Source of the DNA: Bacteroides sp.
GTDB lineage: Bacteria; Bacteroidota; Bacteroidia; Bacteroidales; Muribaculaceae
Assembly: GCA_014801955.1 (NCBI GenBank)
Contig: JAAVDE010000040.1
Coordinates: 1-64,000 of the forward strand
DNA length: 64,000 nucleotides
Direction: 5' to 3'
The translations under genes were made by a program, and so were the position numbers. This document shows positions 14,874 to 23,672 of this stretch, piece by piece (the first letter of the stretch is position 1; each line of letters starts with the position of its first letter). The notes under the pieces were generated by a model that had not been told where the DNA came from, did not search any database, and was given only the letters and a program-made list of their open reading frames with translations.

Positions 14874-16838
14874 ATGAGGGTATTAATGCTCTCATCGCTA
14901 TTGCTTATTATTCCCCCGGCGCTCCGCTCCGAGGAGCCTGACTCCGTTCGGCTTCAGGAGCTGACGGTTCGTGCTCCGGGCCGCGGAATCATGCAGCTGT
15001 CGGGCGGTAATATGCGGGTCAGCACCGAGCAGCTGCGGCGCCGAACGCGGGTAATGGGCGAGGCCGACGTTATCAACGCCCTCAAGCGCATCGGCGGCAT
15101 TTCAACTGTCGGCGACTATGGCTCCGGCCTGATTATTCAAGGTAATGACCCGAGCCAGACGGTTTTCTGCATTGACCGTGCGCCGGTTTTCTTTCCCTAT
15201 CGCTTCGGCGGGGTGTTCTCCGCGTTCAACACCACTCACTTCACTTCGGCGACACTTCTGAAGTCGGCCGTTGCGGCGCCAACCCGCCTGGGCTCCATGA
15301 TTGACCTGGCTCCGCGCCTAGACTATTCCGCTCCGATCGGCGGCAACCTTAACGTTGGTCTGCTGGCGTCGACTCTCAGTCTGCGAACTGCCGCCGCCGG
15401 GCGATTCGCGCTGTCTGTTTCGGGTCGAATCTCATATATCGACCAAATCTACGGCAAGCTGCTTCGCGGCAGCGAGCAGTCGGTCCGCTACCGTTTTTCC
15501 GACGTTAATGTCAGCGCCGGATGGCGCATTGATTCGCTCAACGTAGTAACGGCTAACTATTTCACCAATAGCGACCGCCTTTCGATGGGCAATGCCCTCT
15601 ATGCGATGACAACCCGCCTGCGATGGCGCAACAACGTTGGCTCGCTGAGCTGGCGGCGACCCGGGGCGAGCGTCGGCGTTTATCTTTCGGAATTTGCCGG
15701 CACAATGACCGTTGCGATACCCCAGAGCGACGTAACCGCCCGCAATTCAATTGTTGGCTACGGCCTGACGGGCACCTTTGACCTATGGCGCCGCGAGGCG
15801 CGCAGCGTTGAGCTCGGCGCTGAAATCAGCGGCTACAGAATCACTCCGCTTTGGGCCGAGGTCGTTGGCCCGGTGGCTCAGAACGCGGCGCAGGTGTCGG
15901 CTCAGACGCCCCTGGAAATAAAGGTTTTTAGCAATGCGCGTCTCGTTGAAACTCAGGCGGTTTCGCTGATGGCCGGACTGGCGGTTTCTGCGTTTGATTG
16001 GCGCTTTATGGCTGTGAGTCCGAGTGTTAGCTTGGTGTGGCGCCGCGGCGGCAACACCTGGGACTTCTCTGCCGGCCTCAGCTCGCAATATCTCCATCAG
16101 GTCGGGTTCTCCGACATTGGTCTGGCCTCGAACTTCTGGTATGGCAGCTATGGAGACATAAAACCCCAGCGGTCGCTAAACATCGATGGCGGATGGAAAC
16201 GCACCTTCTTTGACCGGCAGCTCCTGGTTTCCGTGTCGGCCTATCTCAAGCGCGTAATTGCCCAGCCCGAATATCAGGGCCGGGTGTTCGACGTTGTCAA
16301 TCCCGATTATACGCCTGACGCCAACCTGTTTTCGGCCAACGGCTATAACTGCGGCGTTGCCCTGTCGGCTCAAAAGAACTTCGGAGCGCTGACCGGCAGC
16401 GTAGGCTACTCGTTCGGCTATGCGGTCAGGCGCGCCGGCGGAGTTTCCTTCCGCTCTCTGACCGACGCCGGCCATCAGCTCAAGGCCGATGCGGAATATC
16501 AGCTCAACGACCACTGGAGCGTTGGCGCCGCCTTTACCTTCGCCTCAGGCCGGGTTTACACTCCCGCCAACTATATCTATCTGATAGCAAACCACCTGAT
16601 GGTCGATAACGGCAAACGCAACTCCGCCCGCATGCCTGCATATCAGCGGCTTGACCTGTCGGCAACATATTCCGTCGGCCGCCATTCGGTCAACGTTTCG
16701 TTGCTCAACGCCTATGGCCACCGCAACGTTGAAGTTCAATACTTCGGCATTAACCGCGAAACGGGTCGTTATAAGCTCTATGGCGAGTCGTCGCTCTATC
16801 GTTTTCTCCCCTCAGTTAGCTACTGTTTTGACTTCTGA
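14874..16838 (+). CDS. TonB-dependent receptor plug/barrel protein
   Basis: I choose the ATG at 14874 because it begins a good signal peptide (MRVLMLSSLLLIIPPALRS). An in-frame ATG at 14826 would overlap the previous gene. The 654-aa protein shows a plug domain at about residues 25-140 (RRRTRVMGEADVINALKRIGG, then GLIIQGNDPSQT and the DRAPV motif), followed by repeated barrel strands and an aromatic C-terminus (PSVSYCFDF). The usual N-terminal carboxypeptidase-regulatory domain is absent. The stop overlaps the DUF4249 lipoprotein start by one base. This two-gene arrangement is a recurrent uptake module in Bacteroidetes whose substrate is generally unknown. Confidence 0.88.
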   Translation: MRVLMLSSLLLIIPPALRSEEPDSVRLQELTVRAPGRGIMQLSGGNMRVSTEQLRRRTRVMGEADVINALKRIGGISTVGDYGSGLIIQGNDPSQTVFCIDRAPVFFPYRFGGVFSAFNTTHFTSATLLKSAVAAPTRLGSMIDLAPRLDYSAPIGGNLNVGLLASTLSLRTAAAGRFALSVSGRISYIDQIYGKLLRGSEQSVRYRFSDVNVSAGWRIDSLNVVTANYFTNSDRLSMGNALYAMTTRLRWRNNVGSLSWRRPGASVGVYLSEFAGTMTVAIPQSDVTARNSIVGYGLTGTFDLWRREARSVELGAEISGYRITPLWAEVVGPVAQNAAQVSAQTPLEIKVFSNARLVETQAVSLMAGLAVSAFDWRFMAVSPSVSLVWRRGGNTWDFSAGLSSQYLHQVGFSDIGLASNFWYGSYGDIKPQRSLNIDGGWKRTFFDRQLLVSVSAYLKRVIAQPEYQGRVFDVVNPDYTPDANLFSANGYNCGVALSAQKNFGALTGSVGYSFGYAVRRAGGVSFRSLTDAGHQLKADAEYQLNDHWSVGAAFTFASGRVYTPANYIYLIANHLMVDNGKRNSARMPAYQRLDLSATYSVGRHSVNVSLLNAYGHRNVEVQYFGINRETGRYKLYGESSLYRFLPSVSYCFDF

Positions 16839-17656
16839 TGAAAAAAATCGCCTATCTCTTTCTGCTGTTATTGACCGGCTGCACCGCCGATGAGCCACAG
16901 GTCGAGCCGATGCCCGTTATCGAGGGATGGATTGACAGCGACGGCCATCCCAACGTTTTGTTCACAACCGCCATTACTCCCGGCAGCGACGGTGGCGAGC
17001 TGGCCGACGCCCTGGTGCGCTGGGGGCGCGTAACCATTTCCGACGGGGAAACCGAAGCGGTTATGACCGGCATTCGCGATAATAACTACTTCCCGCCATA
17101 TCGCTACTACACTACCGACCTGATCGGCCAACCCGGAAAAACCTATCATGTTTCCGCCTCGTTCAAGGGAATGAACGCGCAGGCAACGTCGACCATGCCC
17201 GAACCGACGCCTATCGACAGCATAACTTTTCTGCCGACCGAGAGCGAACATTTGAAATCGGCGGTTTTGCATTTCACCGCTCCGCAATCGGTCCCCGCCT
17301 ATTATTATCTGACGATTTTTCCGGCCAAAGGGGCTGCCGTCGGCTTGCCCTGCCTGATGGGGTGGAAGGAGTGTACGGTAGCCGGCGAGGCCGTTGCCGT
17401 TGCAATTCTAAATAGCAAGCAAACGGCTGTTGGCGAAGATTTTGAGGCTCAGTTGCGCGTTGGCGGGCACTACGTTGTTCAGCTCCATAGGGTTGAAAAG
17501 CCGGTGTTTGATTTCTGGCGGGCCTACGACGATGCGCTCATGTTTGGCAACAACCTTCTGTTTGGCGGGGCGAGCGACCTGCCGTCGAACGTTTCGGGCG
17601 GTTTCGGCATTTTCGGGGCGCGGGGAACTTCGGCGCGAGCGTTTAGCGTTCGTTGA
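16838..17656 (+). CDS. DUF4249 lipoprotein
   Basis: The 272-aa product has a lipoprotein signal (MKKIAYLFLLLLTGC, Cys15). The DUF4249 pattern follows: PMPVIEGWIDSDGHPNVLFTTAI near residue 25, a carboxypeptidase-like VRWGRVTISDGE, and GQPGKTYHVSASF with STMPEPTPIDSI. DUF4249 proteins are encoded beside TonB-dependent receptors, as here, and probably act as the surface-exposed partner in uptake. The substrate is unknown. A separate promoter follows for the next gene, so this ends the operon. Confidence 0.85.
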   Translation: MKKIAYLFLLLLTGCTADEPQVEPMPVIEGWIDSDGHPNVLFTTAITPGSDGGELADALVRWGRVTISDGETEAVMTGIRDNNYFPPYRYYTTDLIGQPGKTYHVSASFKGMNAQATSTMPEPTPIDSITFLPTESEHLKSAVLHFTAPQSVPAYYYLTIFPAKGAAVGLPCLMGWKECTVAGEAVAVAILNSKQTAVGEDFEAQLRVGGHYVVQLHRVEKPVFDFWRAYDDALMFGNNLLFGGASDLPSNVSGGFGIFGARGTSARAFSVR

Positions 17657-17681
17657 TATTGAAAGATTTTTCGTAACTTTG
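17653..17681 (+). promoter_or_regulatory. Promoter of the MazG-like gene, nearly leaderless
   Basis: TTG (17653-17655), 18 bp, then TAACTTTG (17674-17681). Only 8 bp separate the box from the ATG at 17690. Confidence 0.75.
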
Positions 17682-17689
17682 CCGGCAAT

Positions 17690-18016
17690 ATGACATTAGA
17701 CGAATATCAGCAGGGAGCGTTGAAAACGGCGCTTTATCCGCAGCAGCTTGCGATTATTTATCCGACTCTCGGCCTCAACGGCGAGGCCGGCGAAGTGGCC
17801 GATAAGGTTAAGAAAACCATCCGCGATTTCGGCGGCGAGTTCTCCGATGAGCGCCGGCTCGCAATCGCCCGGGAGCTGGGCGACGTTATGTGGTATGCGG
17901 CAACGTTGGCCCGCGACCTCGGTTTTTCGCTCAGCGAAGTGGCCGAAATGAATCTTGCAAAGCTCCAAAGCCGCGTTGAGCGCGGAAAGCTCCACGGCGA
18001 AGGCGATAACCGTTAG
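17690..18016 (+). CDS. MazG-like nucleotide pyrophosphohydrolase
   Basis: The 108-aa protein is one all-alpha NTP pyrophosphatase domain. Metal-binding acidic residues are visible in LNGEAGEVADKVKK (about 29-42) and ELGDVMWYAATLA (about 63-75). Such small MazG-like enzymes hydrolyse nucleoside triphosphates to monophosphates and pyrophosphate, often as housecleaning of aberrant nucleotides. The exact substrate cannot be inferred. It has its own promoter, and the TrmH-type methyltransferase gene starts 20 bp downstream, probably in the same transcript. Confidence 0.88.
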   Translation: MTLDEYQQGALKTALYPQQLAIIYPTLGLNGEAGEVADKVKKTIRDFGGEFSDERRLAIARELGDVMWYAATLARDLGFSLSEVAEMNLAKLQSRVERGKLHGEGDNR

Positions 18017-18035
18017 CCCATCCTTTCATAAGATT

Positions 18036-18842
18036 ATGGCCAGAATTATTGAAATCGAAAGTATCGACGACGTGCGCGTTGCGCCGTTTGCCTCGCTGAC
18101 CGAGGCGCAGTTGCGTTCGCGGCTTGACCCGCAGCGGGCGCTGTTTATCGCCGAGAGTCCAAAGGTGATTGCCGTGGCTCTTGACCGCGGCTATGTTCCC
18201 GAATCCATTCTTTGCGAGCGGCGCCATATCGACGGCGACGCGGCGCCGCTGCTTGCCCGATGCGGCGCGGAAATGCCCGTCTATACCGGCTCGCGCGAGC
18301 TCCTTCAGCAGCTGACCGGCTATAAGCTGACCCGCGGAGTGCTGGCCGCGATGCGTCGCCCCGAGGCTCCGTCGGTCGAGGAGGTCTGTTGCGGCGCGCG
18401 GCGAGTGGCTGTTATAGACTCGGTGGTTGACACGACCAACATCGGCGCGATTTTTCGCGCTGCGGCGGCGCTGGGTGTCGATGCCGTGTTGCTGACGCCA
18501 ACGTCGTGTGACCCGCTGAACCGGCGCGCCGTGCGCGTTAGCATGGGCTCGGTGTTTCTCGTGCCCTGGACGTGGCTCGGCGGCGGAGTAGGGGAGCTGA
18601 ACCGCCTGAGCTTCAAAACCGTTGCTATGGCGCTGACCGATGACTCAGTGCCTATCGACGATCCCGGCCTCTGCGGCGAAGAGCGGCTGGCGATAGTTCT
18701 TGGAACCGAGGGCGACGGGCTGGCCTGCGACGTTATCGCCGCTACGGACTATGTTGCCCGTATTCCGATGGCCCACGGCGTTGACTCGCTCAACGTTGCC
18801 GCTGCGGCTGCCGTGGCCTTCTGGCAGCTGCGTGCGCGCTGA
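18036..18842 (+). CDS. TrmH/SpoU-family RNA 2'-O-methyltransferase
   Basis: I use the ATG at 18036. The longer frame from 17955 would overlap the MazG-like gene and lacks family similarity. The 268-aa protein has an N-terminal substrate-binding region (about 1-110) and a SPOUT catalytic half. The latter has motif 1 DSVVDTTNIGAIFRAAAALG, motif 2 VLGTEGDGL and motif 3 RIPMAHGVDSLNVAAAAAV, which form the knotted SAM site. It methylates ribose in rRNA or tRNA, but the target site is not predictable. The gene ends 20 bp from the convergent DUF5715 gene with no obvious terminator. Confidence 0.9.
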   Translation: MARIIEIESIDDVRVAPFASLTEAQLRSRLDPQRALFIAESPKVIAVALDRGYVPESILCERRHIDGDAAPLLARCGAEMPVYTGSRELLQQLTGYKLTRGVLAAMRRPEAPSVEEVCCGARRVAVIDSVVDTTNIGAIFRAAAALGVDAVLLTPTSCDPLNRRAVRVSMGSVFLVPWTWLGGGVGELNRLSFKTVAMALTDDSVPIDDPGLCGEERLAIVLGTEGDGLACDVIAATDYVARIPMAHGVDSLNVAAAAAVAFWQLRAR

Positions 18843-18862
18843 TTGTCGCGCTCTTCTCGCGT

Positions 18863-19606
18863 TCAGTTTCCGGTAGCCGTTATGTGGAAGCACCCCTGCT
18901 TGCGCTCGAACTTAACGAGGCATTTCCCCTGATCGCGCAACTCGAGCAGAACCTCGGCCAGCAGGTTTTTCAGCTCGCCGTCGGTGTGGTGGCGGGTGTT
19001 GAGCGGCCCCTGGTGGAAGCCGACATAGCTGATGTCGAAGGTCGTTCCATAGAGGTGGGCCGAGTTCTCGGTCGAGTTCACGTTGCGGCGTTTCAGGCGG
19101 TTAACCGACTCCGAGGTGCGCAGCAGCGAAGTGACCTTGATTTTATATTTGCCTCCGCCCTGGTTGGCCAGCTTTTGGTTGAAGCGGGCGCCGATGGTGT
19201 CGAGCAGGGCCGCGGCTTCGGGAACCAGATAGGGGTAGGAGTGCGAAAGATTGTCGATATGATAGTTGTCGTTGCTGCGGATTTCAACTATCGGGCGGGT
19301 CAGGCGCAAAATGTCGCGCGAGGAGGAAATCGGCTTGATGCCGATGCGCTGCGCATAGACCAGGTGCTCGGCGTTGAGGTCCGAGAATTGCGACGCCAGG
19401 TTGCCAACGCGCTTGCTGATGTTCAGCGCCTTAATCGGTTCTGAGGCGGGTTTGGCAACCGTGTCGGTCCGAACCGGCTGGGGCGTTGACGACGGTTCGT
19501 CGAAGGCGCTTTGCTCAGGGCGAGGACGAAATATCAGTCCCGCAATGAGCAAAACAACGATAATTATTGTTGAAATAAGAAAAATTCGAGCTTGTCTGTA
19601 GTTCAT
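18863..19606 (-). CDS. DUF5715 protein, peptidase M15-like
   Basis: The real gene is the 247-aa segment starting at the ATG at 19606. The open frame extends much further upstream only because it mirrors the NADH dehydrogenase gene. It has one N-terminal membrane anchor (IFLISTIIIVVLLIAGLIF), a Pro/Thr-rich linker, and a C-terminal domain with SAHLYGTTFDIS and GCFHIT. These resemble the SxHxxGxAxD and HxE/HxT zinc ligands of D-Ala-D-Ala carboxypeptidase-like (M15) enzymes. I infer a periplasmic, inner-membrane-anchored peptidoglycan hydrolase, though activity is unproven. A TAAATTTG box ends only 5 bp upstream of the ATG. Confidence 0.85.
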   Translation of the reverse strand: MNYRQARIFLISTIIIVVLLIAGLIFRPRPEQSAFDEPSSTPQPVRTDTVAKPASEPIKALNISKRVGNLASQFSDLNAEHLVYAQRIGIKPISSSRDILRLTRPIVEIRSNDNYHIDNLSHSYPYLVPEAAALLDTIGARFNQKLANQGGGKYKIKVTSLLRTSESVNRLKRRNVNSTENSAHLYGTTFDISYVGFHQGPLNTRHHTDGELKNLLAEVLLELRDQGKCLVKFERKQGCFHITATGN

Positions 19607-19611
19607 GCTTG

Positions 19612-19619
19612 CAAATTTA
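19612..19619 (-). promoter_or_regulatory. -7 box of the DUF5715 gene, nearly leaderless
   Basis: On the minus strand this reads TAAATTTG, 5 bp before the start codon at 19606. No good -33 element is visible. Confidence 0.55.
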
Positions 19620-19663
19620 AGAAAAATTACCGAAATTCGCGACAGATTATTAAAAATACATTT

Positions 19664-20968
19664 ATGGAAGCAAAAAACAACCCTAAAAAAGAACGCATTG
19701 TAATTATCGGAGGTGGCTTTGCCGGTTTGAATCTGATAAAGAATCTTGACCGGAAGAAGTATGATATCGTTTTGATTGACCGCCATAATTATCATAGTTT
19801 TCCGCCGCTGTTCTATCAGATTGCATCCAGCGGCCTGGATCCGGGCAGTATTTGTTTTCCGTTGCGCCGCGAACTCTTTCGCCGTCTCGACGGCCAGGGC
19901 GTGTCGCTCTCGATGGGCGACGCAAAGTGCATCGACGTTAACCGCAAGGTAGTTATCACCGACCACGAAGAGATTCACTACGACAAGGTTATCATTGCCG
20001 TAGGCACCGGCAATAACTTCTTCAACATGCCTGAGCTCATCGAGGACGTGTTCACCATCAAGAGCGCCCCGCAGGCCATCCGCTGCCGCAACCAGATTCT
20101 CTGGAATCTGGAAGAGGCGGCCATTACCAAAGACGCCGAGCGCCGGCGCCGGCTGCTGACTTTCGTGGTCGTTGGCGGCGGCCCGACCGGCGTTGAAATC
20201 GCCGGCGCGCTGGGCGAGATGAAGCGCTATGTTCTTCCGCGCGAATATCCGTCGATTCCCCAAAAGGACTTCCGTATTCTGCTCATCGAGGCCGCGCCCC
20301 GACTGCTGGCAACGATGAATCCGAAGTCGGGCGACGACGTTGCCCGCTATCTCGACCATCTGATGGTCGACGTTAAGCTCGGCGTCGGCATGGAGTCGTA
20401 TAAAGACGGCGTTGTTCACCTGGCCGACGGCCAGAGTATTCATGCCGACACCGTTATCTGGACCGCCGGCGTTACCGGCATCGCGCTCCCGATTCTTGGT
20501 GCCGACATCAGGCGCACCCGCGGCAACCGCCTGGAAGTCGATGGCGAAAACCGCGTCAAGGGGCTGACCGACGTTTATGCGGTCGGCGACATCTGCCTTA
20601 TGCCCGACGTTGACCCCGCCTTCCCCCAGGGACATCCCCAGCTGGCCCAGGTTGCCATCCAGCAGTCGCGCCTGCTGGCAAAGAATCTCAACAAAAATAA
20701 ACACAAGCAGTTCATCTATAACGACAAAGGCACAATGGCCACGGTCGGCCGCAACCGCGCGGTAGCCGACCTGGGCAAGCTCCATCTTTCCGGCTTCCCC
20801 GCTTGGTTCATCTGGATGTTCATCCACTTGATTTCCATTCTTGGTATGCGCAATAAAATCAGCGTGCTCATCAACTGGATCTGGGCATATTTCTCTTATC
20901 AGTCGTCGCTGCGTATTCTGATTCGCCCCGACAAATATCCCGTCAAGAACCGCTGGCGAGAGAAATGA
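19664..20968 (+). CDS. ndh: Type II NADH dehydrogenase (NDH-2)
   Basis: The ATG at 19664 fits the family; the longer frame from 19592 runs through the promoter region of the divergent gene. The 434-aa flavoprotein has two Rossmann motifs, IVIIGGGFAGL (FAD, about residue 13) and VVGGGPTGVEIAG (NADH, about 168). It also has WTAGV and the second FAD contact TDVYAVGDICLMP. The C-terminal stretch (WFIWMFIHLISILGM to WAYFSY) is amphipathic and should attach the enzyme to the inner membrane. It passes electrons from NADH to quinone without pumping protons. In this genome the quinone is probably menaquinone, since menA is encoded at 54.4 kb. Confidence 0.92.
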   Translation: MEAKNNPKKERIVIIGGGFAGLNLIKNLDRKKYDIVLIDRHNYHSFPPLFYQIASSGLDPGSICFPLRRELFRRLDGQGVSLSMGDAKCIDVNRKVVITDHEEIHYDKVIIAVGTGNNFFNMPELIEDVFTIKSAPQAIRCRNQILWNLEEAAITKDAERRRRLLTFVVVGGGPTGVEIAGALGEMKRYVLPREYPSIPQKDFRILLIEAAPRLLATMNPKSGDDVARYLDHLMVDVKLGVGMESYKDGVVHLADGQSIHADTVIWTAGVTGIALPILGADIRRTRGNRLEVDGENRVKGLTDVYAVGDICLMPDVDPAFPQGHPQLAQVAIQQSRLLAKNLNKNKHKQFIYNDKGTMATVGRNRAVADLGKLHLSGFPAWFIWMFIHLISILGMRNKISVLINWIWAYFSYQSSLRILIRPDKYPVKNRWREK

Positions 20969-21023
20969 CCGCCGGCAAAGCTTTTTTTGGACGCGTTATA
21001 GGGGTTTTTCCACGAAAAATCCC

Positions 21024-21031
21024 TATATTTG
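21024..21031 (+). promoter_or_regulatory. -7 box upstream of yicC
   Basis: TATATTTG, 24 bp before the ATG at 21056. A small hairpin (GGGG plus T run paired with A run plus CCC, about 21001-21024) lies just before it and might end ndh transcription. Confidence 0.5.
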
Positions 21032-21055
21032 CAAAAAATTCCAATCATCTATAAT

Positions 21056-21937
21056 ATGCTACTGTCAATGACCGGTTTCGGAAAATCCGTTGTGGAGATT
21101 TCCGGCAAAAAAATAACCATAGAAATCAAATCATTGAACTCAAAGCAGTTCGACATGGCTGCGAGAGTCCCGTCGATGCTCCGCGAGCTGGAACTCGAAA
21201 TGCGTCGCCGGGTTGCCGCGCGGTTGGAACGCGGCAAGGTGGACCTTGTCTGCACAATCGAATCCATCGGCGGCACTTCCCAGCCCGCAACCATCAATAT
21301 CGACGCCGCGCGCGCCTATAAAGAACAGCTCCAGGCAATGGGCCGCGACCTCGGCCTCAGCGAACCTGCCGACTGGTATGCGGTTCTGATGCGTCTGCCC
21401 GAAGTGATAGGCAACGATTCCCACCATGAACTGCAGCCCGAGGAGGTTGAAGCGGTGTTTACCGCCCTCGACAGCGCCCTCGACGGCCTGATGGCCCATC
21501 GGCGCACGGAGGGCGAGAAGCTCGAAGACTTTTTCGCCGTTCGCCTGCGCGCAATAACCGAAATGCTCGGCGAGGTGCCCCGCTGGGAAAAGGAGCGCGT
21601 TGAGCGCATCCACGCCCGCCTTCAGGAGGCGCTCGAAAAAATCAGCCACGAGCAGATCGACCGCGGCCGCCTCGAGCAGGAAATGATTTTCTATATCGAA
21701 AAACTCGACGTTAACGAAGAACGCCAGCGCCTGGGTCAGCACCTGATATATTTTGCCGAAACGATGGCCCACCCAAATCCCGGCCAGGGCAAGAAACTCG
21801 GCTTCATCGCCCAGGAAATGGGTCGCGAAATCAACACTCTCGGCTCTAAGAGCAACCACGCCGAAATGCAGAAGCTCGTTGTTCGCATGAAAGATGAACT
21901 CGAGCAAATCAAGGAGCAGGTACTCAACGTCATGTAA
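21056..21937 (+). CDS. yicC: YicC/YloC-family endoribonuclease
   Basis: The start MLLSMTGFGK matches the family N-terminus (M-x-x-SMTGFG), which decides for the ATG at 21056. The 293-aa protein has the N-terminal IEIKSLNSKQFD and PSMLRELELEMR segments and the C-terminal DUF1732 signature (GQGKKLGFIAQEMGREINTLGSKS). YicC proteins are endoribonucleases implicated in small RNA turnover in enteric bacteria; the role here is unknown. The gene begins the run yicC, gmk, nadD, DUF5063, cdsA, with a 27-bp gap before gmk. Confidence 0.92.
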   Translation: MLLSMTGFGKSVVEISGKKITIEIKSLNSKQFDMAARVPSMLRELELEMRRRVAARLERGKVDLVCTIESIGGTSQPATINIDAARAYKEQLQAMGRDLGLSEPADWYAVLMRLPEVIGNDSHHELQPEEVEAVFTALDSALDGLMAHRRTEGEKLEDFFAVRLRAITEMLGEVPRWEKERVERIHARLQEALEKISHEQIDRGRLEQEMIFYIEKLDVNEERQRLGQHLIYFAETMAHPNPGQGKKLGFIAQEMGREINTLGSKSNHAEMQKLVVRMKDELEQIKEQVLNVM

Positions 21938-21964
21938 CCTCCACACCCCTCGCAGAAAAGACCA

Positions 21965-22534
21965 ATGAACGGCAAAGTAATTATTCTTTCCGCGCCCAGC
22001 GGCAGCGGTAAGTCAACGATAATCAGCGCCCTGATGAAGCAGGGCGACATCAACATGCAATTCTCCGTTTCGGCCACCAACCGCGCCCCCAGAGGGGAGG
22101 AGGTCAATGGACGCGACTATCATTTTCTGTCCGACGCCGACTTCCGCAGCGAAATCGACGCCGATGCTTTCCTGGAATATGAGGAGGTTTATCCCGGCCG
22201 TTTCTACGGCACTCTGAAATCTGAAATCGACCGCATTGCCGCGGCAGATTCGAATGCCGTTATGGACATTGACGTTAACGGCGCCCTGCGCGTAAAAGAT
22301 AAGCTCGGCGACCGCGCAATCAGCATTTTCATCCAGCCGCCGAGCATCGACGAGTTGCGTCGCCGCCTCGAAAGCCGCGCAACCGACTCGCCCGAAAGCA
22401 TCGACGCCCGCATTGACCGCGCGAAATATGAGCTCGACCAGGCGCCGCGCTTCGACGCCAGAATCATTAACGACGACCTGGAACGCGCCGTTGCCGACGC
22501 CCGCCGCGTAATTCTCGATTTTCTGAATAAATGA
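21965..22534 (+). CDS. gmk: Guanylate kinase
   Basis: Gmk phosphorylates GMP to GDP with ATP. The 189-aa protein has the P-loop SAPSGSGKST (about 9-18), the GMP-binding SATNRAPRGEEVNGRDYHF and the GRFYGT segment. The lid region follows, with RRRLESRATDSPESIDARI. The length is normal. The stop overlaps the nadD start by four bases (ATGA), so the two are translationally coupled. Confidence 0.96.
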   Translation: MNGKVIILSAPSGSGKSTIISALMKQGDINMQFSVSATNRAPRGEEVNGRDYHFLSDADFRSEIDADAFLEYEEVYPGRFYGTLKSEIDRIAAADSNAVMDIDVNGALRVKDKLGDRAISIFIQPPSIDELRRRLESRATDSPESIDARIDRAKYELDQAPRFDARIINDDLERAVADARRVILDFLNK

Positions 22535-23109
22535 ACCGCGAGGTAACAGGTATTTTCGGCGGAACGTTCAATCCTGTTCACCAGGCCCACGTTGAACTGG
22601 CGCGCGGCATTGTTGGCTGCGGTGCCGTCGGCGAGGTTTGGCTGACCCTCTCGCCCGAGAATCCGCTGAAGGCCGATCGCCCCGGGGCTACCGACGGCGA
22701 CCGCCGCGACATGCTCGAGGCCGCATGCAGCGGCGTCGAGGGCGTCAGTCCCTGTTTCATCGAATTTGACCTGCCGCGCCCGTCCTATACCATTAATACT
22801 CTCCGCGCCCTTGCCGCGAAATATCCCAACCGTGACTTCCGGCTGATTATCGGCGCCGACAACTGGCAGATTTTCAACCGCTGGCGTCAGCCCGAAGATA
22901 TTATCGCCGACTTCGGCGTAGTTATTTATCCGCGTCCCGGCTATGATGTTGCCGGCCCGCTGCCAAAGGGGGTCACATATCTGGCAGACCTCCCGGTTTT
23001 TGATATATCGTCAACTGAAATCCGCAGCAACATCGCCGACAACCTTCAAAGGCTCGCTCCGGCCGTTGCCAATATAATAAAACAAAGGAATCTCTATGCA
23101 ACAATCTGA
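22531..23109 (+). CDS. nadD: Nicotinate-nucleotide adenylyltransferase
   Basis: NadD makes deamido-NAD from nicotinate mononucleotide and ATP. The 192-aa product shows the nucleotidyltransferase signature GGTFNPVHQAH (about 10-20), the LIIGADNWQIFNRW segment and the C-terminal FDISSTEIRSN, matching the ISST-x-IR motif. The length is normal. It overlaps gmk by 4 bp and DUF5063 by 14 bp. Confidence 0.96.
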   Translation: MNREVTGIFGGTFNPVHQAHVELARGIVGCGAVGEVWLTLSPENPLKADRPGATDGDRRDMLEAACSGVEGVSPCFIEFDLPRPSYTINTLRALAAKYPNRDFRLIIGADNWQIFNRWRQPEDIIADFGVVIYPRPGYDVAGPLPKGVTYLADLPVFDISSTEIRSNIADNLQRLAPAVANIIKQRNLYATI

Positions 23110-23665
23110 AGGCAAACTGTCTAACAACGCTCTGACCGTAGTGGCTCTCGCCAGCGAATACTGCCGGGCAATGGAACTCTGCGCGTCGACCGAGCCGGCT
23201 GAGTTCGTTAATAAGATGATTCACCTTTTGCCGCGAATTTACATGTCGGTAACCGACGTGCCCCGGCCTCAGTTCAACGAAGTGGCCGACTATGCTTTCG
23301 GCGCCGCCCACCTCGAAGAAAGCTACTATGACCAGGTGCGCCGGTCGGTTGCCGAATCGCTCGGCGAACACGACGCCTATCTCGAAACCTTCCACCGCGA
23401 CATGCAATATTCCGACACCCCCATCGCTGCAACAATTTCCGAGGGGTTGGCCGATCTTTTCCAGGTGCTGTATAACTTTGTTGAGGACGTTCGCGCCGTT
23501 GACTTCGACGATGTTGCCGACCATATCGGCGCTCTGCGTCTGGACTTCAGCGAATATTGGAGCCAGACGCTCTGCAACGTTCTGCGCCCGCTCAACGAGC
23601 TATATCAGTCCGACGCTCTGGGCGGCGACGAGGAATCCGAGTCTGACGAAATGCCTTTTGAATGA
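23096..23665 (+). CDS. DUF5063 protein
   Basis: This 189-aa, mostly helical acidic protein matches the DUF5063 family of Bacteroidetes and some other bacteria. Visible features are LASEYCRAMELC near the N terminus, FHRDMQYSDTPIAATISEGLADLFQVL in the middle (a stretch of about 27 residues) and a glutamate-rich tail. No catalytic motif is evident. It sits between nadD and cdsA with a 14-bp overlap upstream and a 7-bp gap downstream, so expression is tied to those housekeeping genes. The function is unknown. Confidence 0.85.
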   Translation: MQQSEGKLSNNALTVVALASEYCRAMELCASTEPAEFVNKMIHLLPRIYMSVTDVPRPQFNEVADYAFGAAHLEESYYDQVRRSVAESLGEHDAYLETFHRDMQYSDTPIAATISEGLADLFQVLYNFVEDVRAVDFDDVADHIGALRLDFSEYWSQTLCNVLRPLNELYQSDALGGDEESESDEMPFE

Positions 23666-23672
23666 TAGAGCC

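Noticed and set aside
19607..20827. Upstream part of the minus-strand frame that ends in DUF5715
   Set aside because: It is the antisense of the NADH dehydrogenase gene. The signal anchor and promoter place the DUF5715 start at 19606.
21001..21024. Terminator between ndh and yicC
   Set aside because: The hairpin is short and made largely of an A/T run pair with no separate T tract, and it lies in the promoter region, so I mention it only as a possibility.
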